Shown here piece after piece: positions 56,001 to 63,950 of a DNA stretch of 64,000 bases. Position numbers and translations under genes: made by a program. Position 1 is the stretch's first letter. Each line of letters starts with the position of its first letter. The notes beneath the pieces were generated by a model. The model did not search any database. It saw only the letters and a program-made list of their open reading frames with translations, and was not told the DNA's origin. The stretch comes from an uncultured Ezakiella sp. (GTDB lineage Bacteria > Bacillota > Clostridia > Tissierellales > Peptoniphilaceae): NCBI RefSeq assembly GCF_943913045.1, contig NZ_CALTVH010000003.1, forward strand, positions 1 to 64,000, in the 5' to 3' direction.

Positions 56001-58132
56001 GTAACTGGAGAAATGTGTGAGTAAAATTCACCTTTAATATTTACTCCGTTTAAGTTGAAATACCAAGTCTTTTCAGAAAAAGTAATATCCTTTCCATAGC
56101 TGCCTGCATCATTGTTATAAACATAGACGCTATGGCCGTCACCGATGTGGACAAAGCCTGTAGGGCAGTTCCAAAGCCCACCGCCATTGCTGCCACCAAT
56201 AATACTAGTTGTAGCTCCGCCACTTGCAGTATTTTCAGTTATTAGAATATTTTCTAATTTTTGTGTAATTGGTGGGAAGGATGCATAAACACCGCCACCA
56301 AACATTCCAGCTTTGTTATCTAAAATCAAAGTTTTTCCAAGCTCTACATCATTTGAGTCAACATAAATACCACCGCCAGATGTTCCTGCTTTGTTTTTAT
56401 AAATCAAACCACCATCTATTAAAGCTTCAGCTTTATTCTCTTTTATGAAATTTTCGTAGTTTGTATTTACGGATGCTTTTTCAGCTCCTAAAACATTGCT
56501 TGGACTACCAATATACTGGGAAGATATAGCAATCCCCCCGCCTGTATCAAAAGTTTTATTTCCAGCAATTATGCCATCTTTGATAGTGATTTTTGAAGCT
56601 GGAAAACCAGTTATTCCTCCACCCATTTGGAAGCGTGTAGCCGAAAGATTATTAGCAATTATGCCCCCATTAATATTTACTTCAGCAGGATCTCCCTTGG
56701 ATCCCCAAAGGTCACCAGCAAATATACCACCAGTTAGACCGCCATGGTTGTTATCAATCAAGCCGTTATTCATCACGAATCTTCCGCCAGGTTTTACATA
56801 GACTGCACCTGCTGCTGTAGGGCGAGAGTAGTCTTGATCAATTTGCTCATAGGAAGTGTTTTTAGAAATTCTTCCCCCTTCCATAGTAAAGCTTCCACCA
56901 TCATTAACGCGAACAGGGCCAGTATAGCCGTGCTTATTATATGAATTCATAATAACAGCGTTCTTCATGATAAGGTTACCATTTACATCAATTACAGAGC
57001 CTTGTTTATCAAAAGCTGTTCTCGCTTTATCTCCATTTCCATCAATATAGACAGCAGAATTTTCTGTACCTAGAGTGAGATTTCCAATAACCTTAAATAA
57101 TGTACCATCATTAAAATCATCAGCTCTTTTGATGATTTTATCTCCACTGTCTTCAGATGGCAGGGGATTTTTTTCTAGGTCAGCTTTTTCTAAAGCTTCT
57201 TCTCCACGTTTTCTGCCCTCTTCGATGATTTCTCTTTGTTTCTTCTCACCTTGGTTGGCATAATCTGCTGGCTGCTCAATAGCTTTCCAAGAATCTTCCT
57301 TACGTTCATTTTCTGCGGTTAAGGTAATGTCTTGGTCTTTATCTATGGTTAAAGTTTCGGTTAATACAAAACTTTCCGTAATTACAATAGTAGTCGGTTC
57401 ATTGCCAGCATCTTGAATAGCTTTCTTTAGCTCTTCGAAATTAGCAACTTTAATAACTTTTTCGCCATTGCCAGCTCCAAGGGCTAGTGGATTTTCAGCT
57501 AATTCTGAAACTTCTAGAACTTCTCCTGCTTCTAAGACAGTTTCTTCCTCAGTTTCTTCACTTGCTTCTGGGTCTTTAGATTCTTCTTCTAATTTTTCTT
57601 CAGTTTTTTCAGTCTCTTCTTCGTCTGACTTCTCTTCTGCTTTTTCAGTCTCTTCTTCAGTCGAAATTTTTCCGCCTATTTTATCATCTGTATCTGCTTC
57701 TTCTGTTTTTTCTTCTTCGGGTTTTTGTTCTTCTTCAATTTCTTCTTTAGGATTTTCTTCGTCTTCTGTAATTTTTTCTTCTTCACTTTCTTCTAGACCA
57801 ACGTTTTCTTTTTCTGCATCAGAAACTTGTTGATCTTCTTTTGCTTCTTCAGTTTTTCCATCTGTAGAAGTATCTTCTTTATCTGTGTTTGCTGTTTCTT
57901 CAACTGCTTCTCCAGCTTCTGTATCTACATTTTCTTCTAAGTTTTTATTTTCTTCTTGAAGCCTTTCCTCTAGTTTTTCATTTGCTTCTTCAGTTCCCGA
58001 TGCTGGTTCGCTTAGAGCATTTTCCTCCAAGTTTATTTGTTCGTCTATCGTTTCTGCATATAGGTTAACTTTACCAAATGCTAGAATAGTAAAAAGCAAA
58101 GTTAAAATAATTAATCTAACTCTTTTTTTCAC
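53018..58132 (-). CDS. Large cell-wall-anchored adhesin with beta-helix and Cna-B domains
   Basis: 1704 aa. It has a signal peptide (about 1-26, ending LYA-ET), a strongly acidic E/T/K stretch (about 30-210), a right-handed parallel beta-helix (about 225-650) with short GGGIYV, GGGVYA and GGIFAG rungs, then several beta-sandwich modules of Cna-B or related type (about 780-1640). The last module contains NKVWEAL, VREVG and INKE and is nearly the same as that of the giant adhesin. IPKTG (1673-1677), a hydrophobic helix and a KKK tail follow. The GTG at 58132 has AAGGAGG at 8 bases; the GTG at 58141 abuts that site and is not used. Role inferred: adhesion to host or to other bacteria. Confidence 0.9.
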   Translation of the reverse strand: MKKRVRLIILTLLFTILAFGKVNLYAETIDEQINLEENALSEPASGTEEANEKLEERLQEENKNLEENVDTEAGEAVEETANTDKEDTSTDGKTEEAKEDQQVSDAEKENVGLEESEEEKITEDEENPKEEIEEEQKPEEEKTEEADTDDKIGGKISTEEETEKAEEKSDEEETEKTEEKLEEESKDPEASEETEEETVLEAGEVLEVSELAENPLALGAGNGEKVIKVANFEELKKAIQDAGNEPTTIVITESFVLTETLTIDKDQDITLTAENERKEDSWKAIEQPADYANQGEKKQREIIEEGRKRGEEALEKADLEKNPLPSEDSGDKIIKRADDFNDGTLFKVIGNLTLGTENSAVYIDGNGDKARTAFDKQGSVIDVNGNLIMKNAVIMNSYNKHGYTGPVRVNDGGSFTMEGGRISKNTSYEQIDQDYSRPTAAGAVYVKPGGRFVMNNGLIDNNHGGLTGGIFAGDLWGSKGDPAEVNINGGIIANNLSATRFQMGGGITGFPASKITIKDGIIAGNKTFDTGGGIAISSQYIGSPSNVLGAEKASVNTNYENFIKENKAEALIDGGLIYKNKAGTSGGGIYVDSNDVELGKTLILDNKAGMFGGGVYASFPPITQKLENILITENTASGGATTSIIGGSNGGGLWNCPTGFVHIGDGHSVYVYNNDAGSYGKDITFSEKTWYFNLNGVNIKGEFYSHISPVTKDKNIIKFLEDGPNKDKTLGIPERLSYHDLYTHLKAIYSQKLIEEAWRNSQTFVLGNQANNGGGVGSNANITTPNDDGDYGIEVNKKWDDRIEKHTIPRNIKADLFIVPLDKDQKYVKENYGKDNSLFKYGEITLGEENNWHSRFDTNYYNGANKEEILKKLKIKNFSDIGLPDNAYQMDKGLPFTAEELAQKGFKYMVIEQGDRYYVEYDEEKPTEDKKEKAGVLEITREYNEKYDDKNVRDDKDLYFYFYDPVKQVLTRIGKTTIHEEKDEDGLGKGFGKATIAHPLLLKKVSEYKYYGAYRKFTEYEGWGDIEGYHNKNRGYAFVFTENEDGTLTVEIPYLWLNDYYKNVGFSALQLERTQDYTVEGNKIHSFTLSNSPWGKLDVEKSWKNIKEEDQVKSIDFYLLLNGKRVIEAYDENNKPIYKKLTLRAEDGWKGSFEKLDPKALAAGKYSLEEDSDIFAPEYINKKEKFKIRIGYADNFHEEGQPENHVSSTSGHFKGYNYKNEDGTMKGIKMNLYLDGKKVDTKEFTFTADHMPEYDITYYYLKDNVVFEMVEVETYGQAIPVRYYDVITNEPGLDEYNFYLKRDEDGAYALYLPRLVINGVPYADLFIAEKLEPNPPYDNHERTTLINPREAENDWQVKAENHYGPTHNIEILKRWIDGENKVPGEITVVITDENGNTQELRITKEDDWKKTLENLKGTLRKHGYSIKEVEVPGYTGEIKTEKSGLKVIGKDKKGEEITLNYMTDEIKKVLAEGNYRYEVFELSEEDAKKEFNQNNLSAFIKVEKQEDGRYIIRYAKGFLLTEIFSVNITNTPETPPEEPKTHISVNKVWEALGETASIRVELYVNGEATGKYLTLSEENGWTATFYDLDEYDQLGNRYVYTVREVGDANGIYKLGDREFEVSYAGNMENGFTIINKEVPPEEPEEPEEPETPEPEEPEKPEEPEDEGGGKDIIPKTGVRTDLKSIYLSLIVLIALVILRKKKYS

Positions 58133-58193
58133 TATTTTCACCTCCTTTCCTTTAAGTAATAAAAATATAGGTCTTAAAGCCTACATCGTTATT

Positions 58194-58221
58194 ATTATAC
58201 TCTTATTATATTAAAAGTCAA
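58194..58221 (-). promoter_or_regulatory. Promoter of the second adhesin gene
   Basis: Minus strand TTGACT (58216-58221), 16-bp spacer, TATAAT (58194-58199). Boxes, spacing and TTTAAT after the -35 match the promoter of the other adhesin. Confidence 0.8.
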
Positions 58222-58368
58222 GGAAAAATCACAATTAGCCCTACAACAGTATTTTTGTACCAACAACATATAGCGGTTTTATATCTTTAAAAGTAAAAAT
58301 GTCCTTGATAAGCAACATAAAAAATATTGTAAAATTTTTTGTATATTATTCATTACACAATTTTGTAC
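58222..58368. other. AT-rich spacer between the second adhesin and metQ
   Basis: No gene, RNA motif or repeat is recognised; it separates the adhesin promoter from the met operon terminator. Confidence 0.5.
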
Positions 58369-58397
58369 AAAAAAAGACGCCAGTAAATGCTGGCGTC
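58369..58397 (-). terminator. Intrinsic terminator of metNIQ
   Basis: Minus strand GACGCCAG, loop of six bases and CTGGCGTC, a perfect 8-bp stem followed by seven T. Confidence 0.92.
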
Positions 58398-58415
58398 TTA
58401 CCTTTAAATTTTATT

Positions 58416-59219
58416 TTATTCTACCGGGATTACTGATCCGTCGTATTTTTCGTTGATAAATTTCTTGGCATTTTCTGATTTTAGGACTTTGACAAACTTT
58501 TGATAAGCTTCATTGTCCTTGTCAGCAGTTCTGGCTGCAATAATATTTGCATTTGGATTGCCTTCTGTTTTTTCAACAAAGAGTGGGTCGGTCTTTGGGT
58601 TTAGACCAACGCCAAGTGCGTAGTTGGAGTTGATAACTCCGCCTGCTACATCCGAGTAAGCTTTAGCAACTGTGGCTGCATCTACTGCTGTAATTTTTAA
58701 GTTCTTTGGATTTTCAACTATATCTTTTTCTGTAATGGTTTCTGAATTGTAATCGGATAGTTTGATAAGTCCAGCGTCTTCTAGAAGTCTTAGTGCACGC
58801 GCTCCATTTGATGGGTCATTTGGAATTACAATCTCGTCTCCGTCCTTAAATTCGTCGACTGATTTTACTTTGTTTGAATAAAATCCCATTGGTTCTAGGT
58901 GGATTGCGCCAATATTTGCAAGGTCAAGATTTCTGGATGCACAGAATTCTTTTAGATATGGTTCGTGTTGGAAGTAGTTTAAATCTAAGTCGCCTTCTGC
59001 TAGGGCAATGTTAGGTTGTACGTAGTCAGTAAATGTTACTACTTCTACATCTAGGCCTTCAGTCTTGAAGTCGTCTTTTAAAGCTTCTACGATTTCTGCG
59101 TGTGGTACTGGAGATACGCCAACTTTAATTTTGGTTAGGTCTCCGCTTTCTTTTTTGCATCCTACAAATGTGAATGCGAGTGCAAGAGCGATTGTTAAAA
59201 TTGTTAATGTTTTTTTCAT
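58416..59219 (-). CDS. metQ: Methionine ABC transporter substrate-binding lipoprotein MetQ
   Basis: 267 aa of the NlpA/MetQ family. A lipoprotein signal peptide ends in the lipobox FVGC (cysteine near 21), so it is tethered to the outer face of the membrane. The mature part begins KIKVGVSPVPHAEI, which is typical of the family, and binds methionine for import through MetI and MetN. AGGAGG precedes the ATG. It is the third gene of a riboswitch-controlled operon. Confidence 0.94.
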   Translation of the reverse strand: MKKTLTILTIALALAFTFVGCKKESGDLTKIKVGVSPVPHAEIVEALKDDFKTEGLDVEVVTFTDYVQPNIALAEGDLDLNYFQHEPYLKEFCASRNLDLANIGAIHLEPMGFYSNKVKSVDEFKDGDEIVIPNDPSNGARALRLLEDAGLIKLSDYNSETITEKDIVENPKNLKITAVDAATVAKAYSDVAGGVINSNYALGVGLNPKTDPLFVEKTEGNPNANIIAARTADKDNEAYQKFVKVLKSENAKKFINEKYDGSVIPVE

Positions 59220-59266
59220 TTTTATTCCTCCTAATTTTTTTGAAAATAACCGATTGTCATTTCATT

Positions 59267-59905
59267 TTATTTTTTGTTTGATTTTTCTGCCAGGCTGGTG
59301 CCTAGGCGTTGAACTATTTGTACTATTATTACTATTATTACGACTGCGGCCATGAGCATGTCGGTCTGGTTCATATTCCACCCATATCTGATTGCTATAT
59401 CTCCCAGGCCTCCACCTCCAAGGGCGCCTGCCATTGCCGAGTAGCCGATTAAATTTATTACTGTCATGGTGATGGCATCAATCACGCCGGGCCTGCTTTC
59501 TTTTAAAACAACTTTTAGTATTTCAAAGTTGCTGGCCCCCATGCTCTTTAGGGCCTCTATTATGCCCTTGTCTATTTCTGAAAATACATTTTCCATCATC
59601 CGGCCTACAAAGGGTGCTGCTGCAACCGACAGCGGAACCATAGCTGCTACCATGCCGATTTTTTTGCCTACTATTAATTTTGAAAGTGGAAATACCACTA
59701 TCATCAAGATTACAAAGGGCATTGACCTAAAAATATTTATTAGTATATCTAAAATCTTATACAAAACTTTGTTTTCCGCTATAGAATCTTTTTTTGTGGC
59801 AAAGAGTATTAGTCCGATGGGTAGGCCGATTAGAACTGCAAAAAACGATGATACGGTGACCATGGCAAGTGTTTCCCATGTGGCTTGTTTTAATATATCA
59901 AACAT
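59267..59905 (-). CDS. metI: Methionine ABC transporter permease MetI
   Basis: 212 aa with five to six membrane helices and the ABC-permease coupling loop EALKSMGASNFEILKVV (about 112-128), which contacts MetN. It starts 8 bases before the end of metN and has GGAGGTG in front, so translation is coupled. It lies 47 bp before metQ. Confidence 0.95.
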   Translation of the reverse strand: MFDILKQATWETLAMVTVSSFFAVLIGLPIGLILFATKKDSIAENKVLYKILDILINIFRSMPFVILMIVVFPLSKLIVGKKIGMVAAMVPLSVAAAPFVGRMMENVFSEIDKGIIEALKSMGASNFEILKVVLKESRPGVIDAITMTVINLIGYSAMAGALGGGGLGDIAIRYGWNMNQTDMLMAAVVIIVIIVQIVQRLGTSLAEKSNKK

Positions 59906-60905
59906 TTAGCACCTCCAAATTAATTCCTCCATCCTTACAATACTTTAGAGTCCTATCTATCTCTGCATCTTCGCCAATAAATTCTACTATTAGATAGCCC
60001 ACGCTGGTGTCTACAAGTTTGTTAATGTTGCCCGACAAAATATTTATCTTGACATCAAAGTCCTTGGAGATCTGAGATATAATTGGCGTGTCTGCAGTTG
60101 CTCCATCGTAGGTCAGCCTGACCAATCTACCCTTGCTTTGGTAGTCGTGGTACTTGGCCTCTTCGGAAATTGGTATGGCCTCAATAAAGGCACGTGTGAC
60201 TTTTTCCCTAGGATTTCTAAAGAGCTCTTCGGTTTTATTCTCTTCTATAATCTTTCCATTTTCCATAACAGCTATGCGGTCACAGATGTCCTTGGCCACT
60301 TCCATTTGGTGGGTGATGATAATAACTGTCGTTCCGTAAACTTTGGCAGAACGTTTGATGAGTTCGCAAATATCCTTGGTCGTGCTTGGGTCGAGGGCCG
60401 ATGTGGCCTCATCACTCAAGAGGATTTTTGGATTTGTAGCCAGGGCCCTGGCTATGGCGACTCTTTGTTTTTGTCCGCCGGATAATTCTGCTGGGTAGGA
60501 ATTTTTTCTATTTTTTAATTCTACAAAGTCCAGCATCTCGTCTACTCTTTTTTCTATATCTGCCTTGGTCCACTTGGCTAGCTTAAGTGGATAGGCGATA
60601 TTTTCAAAAACTGTCATTTGATTGAACAAATTAAAATGTTGAAAGATCATGGCTATGTCTTTTCTCTTGGACAGGAGTTCTTTTTTATTTAAACTGGTTA
60701 AGTCAGTGCCGTCAATCTCAATCTTGCCATCGGTCGGCTCATCAAGTCTATTGATGCACCTGATGACAGTAGATTTGCCAGCCCCACTAAGGCCAATTAT
60801 TCCAAAGATTTCTCCTTTGTCAACAGAAAAGCTTACATCATCTACGGCAGAAAAATTTTTGCCATCAATCTGATAAACTTTTTTTAAACTACTTACTTTA
60901 ATCAT
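59898..60905 (-). CDS. metN: Methionine ABC transporter ATP-binding protein MetN
   Basis: 335 aa. The ATPase domain (about 1-245) has Walker A GLSGAGKST, Q-loop, signature ELSGGQKQR and Walker B ILLSDEATSALD. The C-terminal NIL (ACT-like) domain (about 260-335) senses methionine and inhibits transport in this family. The longer open frame up to 61004 runs through the riboswitch and attenuator; GAGGAG 5 bases before ATG 60905 marks the true start. Confidence 0.96.
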   Translation of the reverse strand: MIKVSSLKKVYQIDGKNFSAVDDVSFSVDKGEIFGIIGLSGAGKSTVIRCINRLDEPTDGKIEIDGTDLTSLNKKELLSKRKDIAMIFQHFNLFNQMTVFENIAYPLKLAKWTKADIEKRVDEMLDFVELKNRKNSYPAELSGGQKQRVAIARALATNPKILLSDEATSALDPSTTKDICELIKRSAKVYGTTVIIITHQMEVAKDICDRIAVMENGKIIEENKTEELFRNPREKVTRAFIEAIPISEEAKYHDYQSKGRLVRLTYDGATADTPIISQISKDFDVKINILSGNINKLVDTSVGYLIVEFIGEDAEIDRTLKYCKDGGINLEVLNV

Positions 60906-60922
60906 TTTTCTCCTCATAAAAC

Positions 60923-60946
60923 AAAAAACCCTCTCGAGAGGGTTTA
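60923..60946 (-). terminator. Attenuator terminator of the SAM riboswitch
   Basis: Minus strand AAACCCTCTC and GAGAGGGTTT form a perfect 10-bp inverted repeat followed by six T, between the riboswitch and metN. It would stop transcription when SAM is bound. Confidence 0.9.
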
Positions 60947-60963
60947 AAAAAATAGCGATCGCA

Positions 60964-61064
60964 CTAATCTGACTCATCTCTCGGTTATCCGCTGGAATTA
61001 GCACCTAATTAAATAGGTTGCCGGGTTTCATAGGGCCAGTCCCTCCACCTCTCTCGATGAATAT
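60964..61064 (-). ncRNA. SAM-I riboswitch (S box)
   Basis: The minus strand shows the S-box landmarks in order: GAGAGAGGTGGAGGGACTGG, CCCTATGAAACCCGGCAACC, a variable hairpin, GGTGCTAATTCCAGC and GAGAGATGAG. It is followed by an attenuator and the methionine transporter genes. Confidence 0.96.
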
Positions 61065-61078
61065 TTGATTTGTACATT

Positions 61079-61123
61079 ATCATATATTAAATTTTATCTG
61101 CTGTCAAGTGATTTTAATCACTT
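61079..61123 (-). promoter_or_regulatory. Promoter of the SAM riboswitch-metNIQ transcript with an overlapping palindrome
   Basis: Minus strand TTGACA (61102-61107), 17-bp spacer, TATGAT (61079-61084). A palindrome with 8-bp arms AAGTGATT/AATCACTT (61106-61123) overlaps the upstream edge of the -35 box; no T-run follows it, so it looks more like an operator than a terminator. Confidence 0.75.
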
Positions 61124-61141
61124 CTTGAAAAAAAATTAAAA

Positions 61142-62311
61142 TTAATTTTTATTTAGCCATTCAATGGCGAAGCTAGCAAAGGTTCCAGCACCAATAGGCA
61201 TGGCGTCTTCGTTGAATAAGACTCCAGGATTGTGGTGGGAAAAATCATTGCCTTCGACCTTGCAATTGCACATTATATAAACTGATGGAACTTTTTCTGC
61301 AATAACAGCAAAATCTTCAGAAGCCATTATTAAGAGGCCATCGATCATCTCTATATCTGGGTTTGCATTTTTAATTATATCCACAAATTCCCCTGTGAGT
61401 TCTGGATTTGAATAAGTTGATGGAACTCCAGAGAAAAAGTCCAAATCAATTTGTGTGCCAGTAACTTTTTCTGTGCCTTCAATTATTTCAAGCATTCTTT
61501 TCTTTAGCCTGTCCCTAACCTCTGGATCATAAGTCCGCATTGTTCCTTGCATGACAGCTGTGTCAGGAATAATATTTGAATTATTGCCGGCTGAGAACTG
61601 GCCAAAGGTCAAAGTCGTTGTAGCTTGTGGTGTATTGTCGCGGCTGATGAGCTGGGCAAATTGTTGGTAGATAATTACGCCAGCATTGATTGGGTCAATG
61701 CCTGTGTGTGGATAGGCCCCGTGTGCTCCCTTACCCTTAATTTCTATTTTGAAATTATCGCAAGAGGTTGTCATGTAACCAGTGTTGTATGAAATTGAGC
61801 CCGGGTAGTGGTCAAGGCCTGTGTGCATGGCAAAGGCCACGTCAACCTTTGGATCTTCCAAGAGACCGCCTTCAATCATCATCCGTGAGCCCTTGAAAAT
61901 TTCCTCTGCAGGTTGGAACATTAATTTTACATTACCCTTGAAGTCGGCCTTGTGATTATTTATTATTTCCGCCGCTGCCAAGAGCATGGCTGTGTGCAAG
62001 TCATGGCCGCAAGTGTGGGCGCAAGTGCCCTCAGCTTTAAAATCCAAATCATTTATTTCTTCCATAGGAAGGGCATCCATATCAGCCCTTAACAAAATGG
62101 TTTTGCCATCGCCCTTTTCACCCTTAATAGTTGCACTTAAACCCGATGTGCCGTATCTTTTTACTTCTAGGCCTAATGCTTTTAATTTTTCTTCTACATA
62201 GGCGCTGGTCTTTGACAAGTCGAGACCGAGCTCTGGCATTTGGTGTAAGTCCCGTCTTTGGTCTATCATTTGTTCTTTTAATTTATTGGCCTCTTCATAA
62301 TATTTATTCAT
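61142..62311 (-). CDS. M20-family amidohydrolase
   Basis: A 389-aa metal-dependent amidohydrolase of the M20D type (hippurate, N-acyl-amino-acid or IAA-amino-acid hydrolases). The first metal-binding segment is HTCGHDLHTAM (about 98-108), the catalytic Glu pair is in QPAEEIFKG (about 133-141) and the dimerisation-domain motif GKGAHGAYPH follows (about 193-202). The substrate cannot be set from sequence; N-acetyl-amino acid deacylation is likely. GGAGG precedes the ATG. It lies just upstream of the met operon but outside the riboswitch control, and is divergent from the MATE gene. Confidence 0.9.
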   Translation of the reverse strand: MNKYYEEANKLKEQMIDQRRDLHQMPELGLDLSKTSAYVEEKLKALGLEVKRYGTSGLSATIKGEKGDGKTILLRADMDALPMEEINDLDFKAEGTCAHTCGHDLHTAMLLAAAEIINNHKADFKGNVKLMFQPAEEIFKGSRMMIEGGLLEDPKVDVAFAMHTGLDHYPGSISYNTGYMTTSCDNFKIEIKGKGAHGAYPHTGIDPINAGVIIYQQFAQLISRDNTPQATTTLTFGQFSAGNNSNIIPDTAVMQGTMRTYDPEVRDRLKKRMLEIIEGTEKVTGTQIDLDFFSGVPSTYSNPELTGEFVDIIKNANPDIEMIDGLLIMASEDFAVIAEKVPSVYIMCNCKVEGNDFSHHNPGVLFNEDAMPIGAGTFASFAIEWLNKN

Positions 62312-62429
62312 AAAGTCCTCCTTAGAATCTATCTAGTAATTAATTTTAGTCTTTTGCTTCTCTATATATAGATACCATTATTGCCCTCATTTTTAACAAT
62401 TTTATAAATATTTTGTGGCCCTCTTGCTT

Positions 62430-62458
62430 TTGCAAGTTTAATTTATTTATGATACAAT
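62430..62458 (+). promoter_or_regulatory. Promoter of the MATE transporter gene
   Basis: TTGCAA (62430-62435), 17-bp spacer and TACAAT (62453-62458), about 55 bp before the start codon. Confidence 0.7.
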
Positions 62459-62514
62459 AGCTATTATACGAAATTCGAATGAAATTAATATATAGATGAA
62501 CTGGAGATGATTAA

Positions 62515-63855
62515 TTGGATAAGAAAAATTTTTACAAAAAAGCTTTAAAGATGGCCTGGCCTTCTGTACTGGAAAGTTTTTTCCTGTCGCTGGCCGGTAT
62601 GATCGATACACTTATGGTTTCTGCGCTAGGACCTGCGGCCATTGCTGCAGTAGGTCTGACCAACCAACCAAAATTTATTGGCCTGGCTGTATTTTTTTCT
62701 ATAAGTATAGCTGTATCCGCCCTGGTCGCCAGGCGAAAGGGTCAGGAAAATAAATATGGGGCCAACCAAATTCTAGTAACCGCCCTTACTGTTGTTTTAA
62801 TTCTAACAGTAATTATCACAACTGTTATGTGCGTGTGGGCCGATCCGATTTTGAGGATGGCTGGATCAAATGCTGATACTCACAAGATTGCCCACGAATA
62901 CTTTTTAATTATTATGGGCTTTTGTATTTTTAATACAATTAGTATTACTATAAACGCTGCCCAACGCGGCAGCGGTAATACAAAGATTGCTTTTACAACA
63001 AACTTTGTTTCGACCATAGTAAATATAACTTTTAACTTTTTGCTTATTAAAGGTCGCTTTGGTTTCCCAGAGCTCGGCATCAGAGGGGCAGCCATTGCCA
63101 CAGTAATCGGTGCCTTTGTGGCGGCTGTAATGTCGATCCGCTCGCTCTTTAAGAAAAATAGTTATGTAAGTATTCCATATATTTCAAAAAATAAAATCAA
63201 GCCAAGCACAGATGCCCTTAAAAGTATTTCTCTCCTGGGTTCAAACCTACTAGTAGAAAACTTTGCCATGAGAGTTGGTTTTTTAACCACAGCCATGCTA
63301 GCCGCAGGGCTTGGCACAGAGCAGTTCGCTGCCCACAACGTCGGCATGCAGTTCTTGAGTCTTGGCTTTGCCTTTGCTGATGGTATGCAGGTTGCTGCAG
63401 TTTCATTATCAGGTCAGGCACTGGGCGCAAAAAAACCTGACGACGCTATTATGTACGGTCACGCCTGCCAAAAAATCGGTCTTGGCATATCAGTACTGCT
63501 TTCGATTTTATTCTTTGCCTTTGGCGACACACTCTATGGACTCTTCTTTGATGAACCGCACATTATCGAATACGGTCTCTTGATTTTAAAATTTATAACA
63601 GTCATAGTCCTCTTACAGATCTCACAAATCATTTACGGCGGGGTCCTCCGAGCAGCGGGCGACGTCAAGTACACACTTTTAAGCACGATAGTAAGTGTAA
63701 CTATTATAAGAACTGTAGTTACCTATGTCCTAGTCAAGGTCGTTGGTCTGGGCCTAACGGGTATATGGATTGGGGTCTTATCTGACCAATTCTCTAGATT
63801 TGTATTTAACTCTTTGAGATTTAAATCCAAGCGCTGGATTAAAATTGAAATTTAA
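62515..63855 (+). CDS. MATE-family multidrug/cation efflux transporter
   Basis: 446 aa with about twelve membrane helices in two related halves, as in NorM/DinF-type exporters that expel drugs or cationic dyes using Na+ or H+. The N-terminal MAWPSVLESFFLSLAGMIDT (about 13-32) and the middle GNTKIAF segment fit the family. The start is TTG at 62515 with GGAG 8-9 bases upstream; a nearby ATG at 62507 is out of frame. Substrate unknown. Confidence 0.93.
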   Translation: MDKKNFYKKALKMAWPSVLESFFLSLAGMIDTLMVSALGPAAIAAVGLTNQPKFIGLAVFFSISIAVSALVARRKGQENKYGANQILVTALTVVLILTVIITTVMCVWADPILRMAGSNADTHKIAHEYFLIIMGFCIFNTISITINAAQRGSGNTKIAFTTNFVSTIVNITFNFLLIKGRFGFPELGIRGAAIATVIGAFVAAVMSIRSLFKKNSYVSIPYISKNKIKPSTDALKSISLLGSNLLVENFAMRVGFLTTAMLAAGLGTEQFAAHNVGMQFLSLGFAFADGMQVAAVSLSGQALGAKKPDDAIMYGHACQKIGLGISVLLSILFFAFGDTLYGLFFDEPHIIEYGLLILKFITVIVLLQISQIIYGGVLRAAGDVKYTLLSTIVSVTIIRTVVTYVLVKVVGLGLTGIWIGVLSDQFSRFVFNSLRFKSKRWIKIEI

Positions 63856-63863
63856 AATTATTT

Positions 63864-63891
63864 ACCAAGGATTTTTTATCCTTGGTTTTTT
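63864..63891 (+). terminator. Intrinsic terminator of the MATE gene
   Basis: ACCAAGGAT, loop of five T and ATCCTTGGT followed by a T-run; a perfect 9-bp stem. Confidence 0.92.
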
Positions 63892-63914
63892 ATTTGCACA
63901 TTTTCTTGCCCATC

Positions 63915-63943
63915 AAAAAGCTCCCAGGATTTTTCTGGGAGCT
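63915..63943 (-). terminator. Intrinsic terminator for the gene entering from the right edge
   Basis: Minus strand AGCTCCCAG, a 7-base loop and CTGGGAGCT, then TTTTT; it is placed just after the partial reading frame at the window end. Confidence 0.8.
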
Positions 63944-63950
63944 AATAAAT

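Noticed and set aside
60906..61004. N-terminal extension of metN
   Set aside because: It would be translated from the SAM riboswitch and attenuator; the correct start at 60905 has a good ribosome-binding site.
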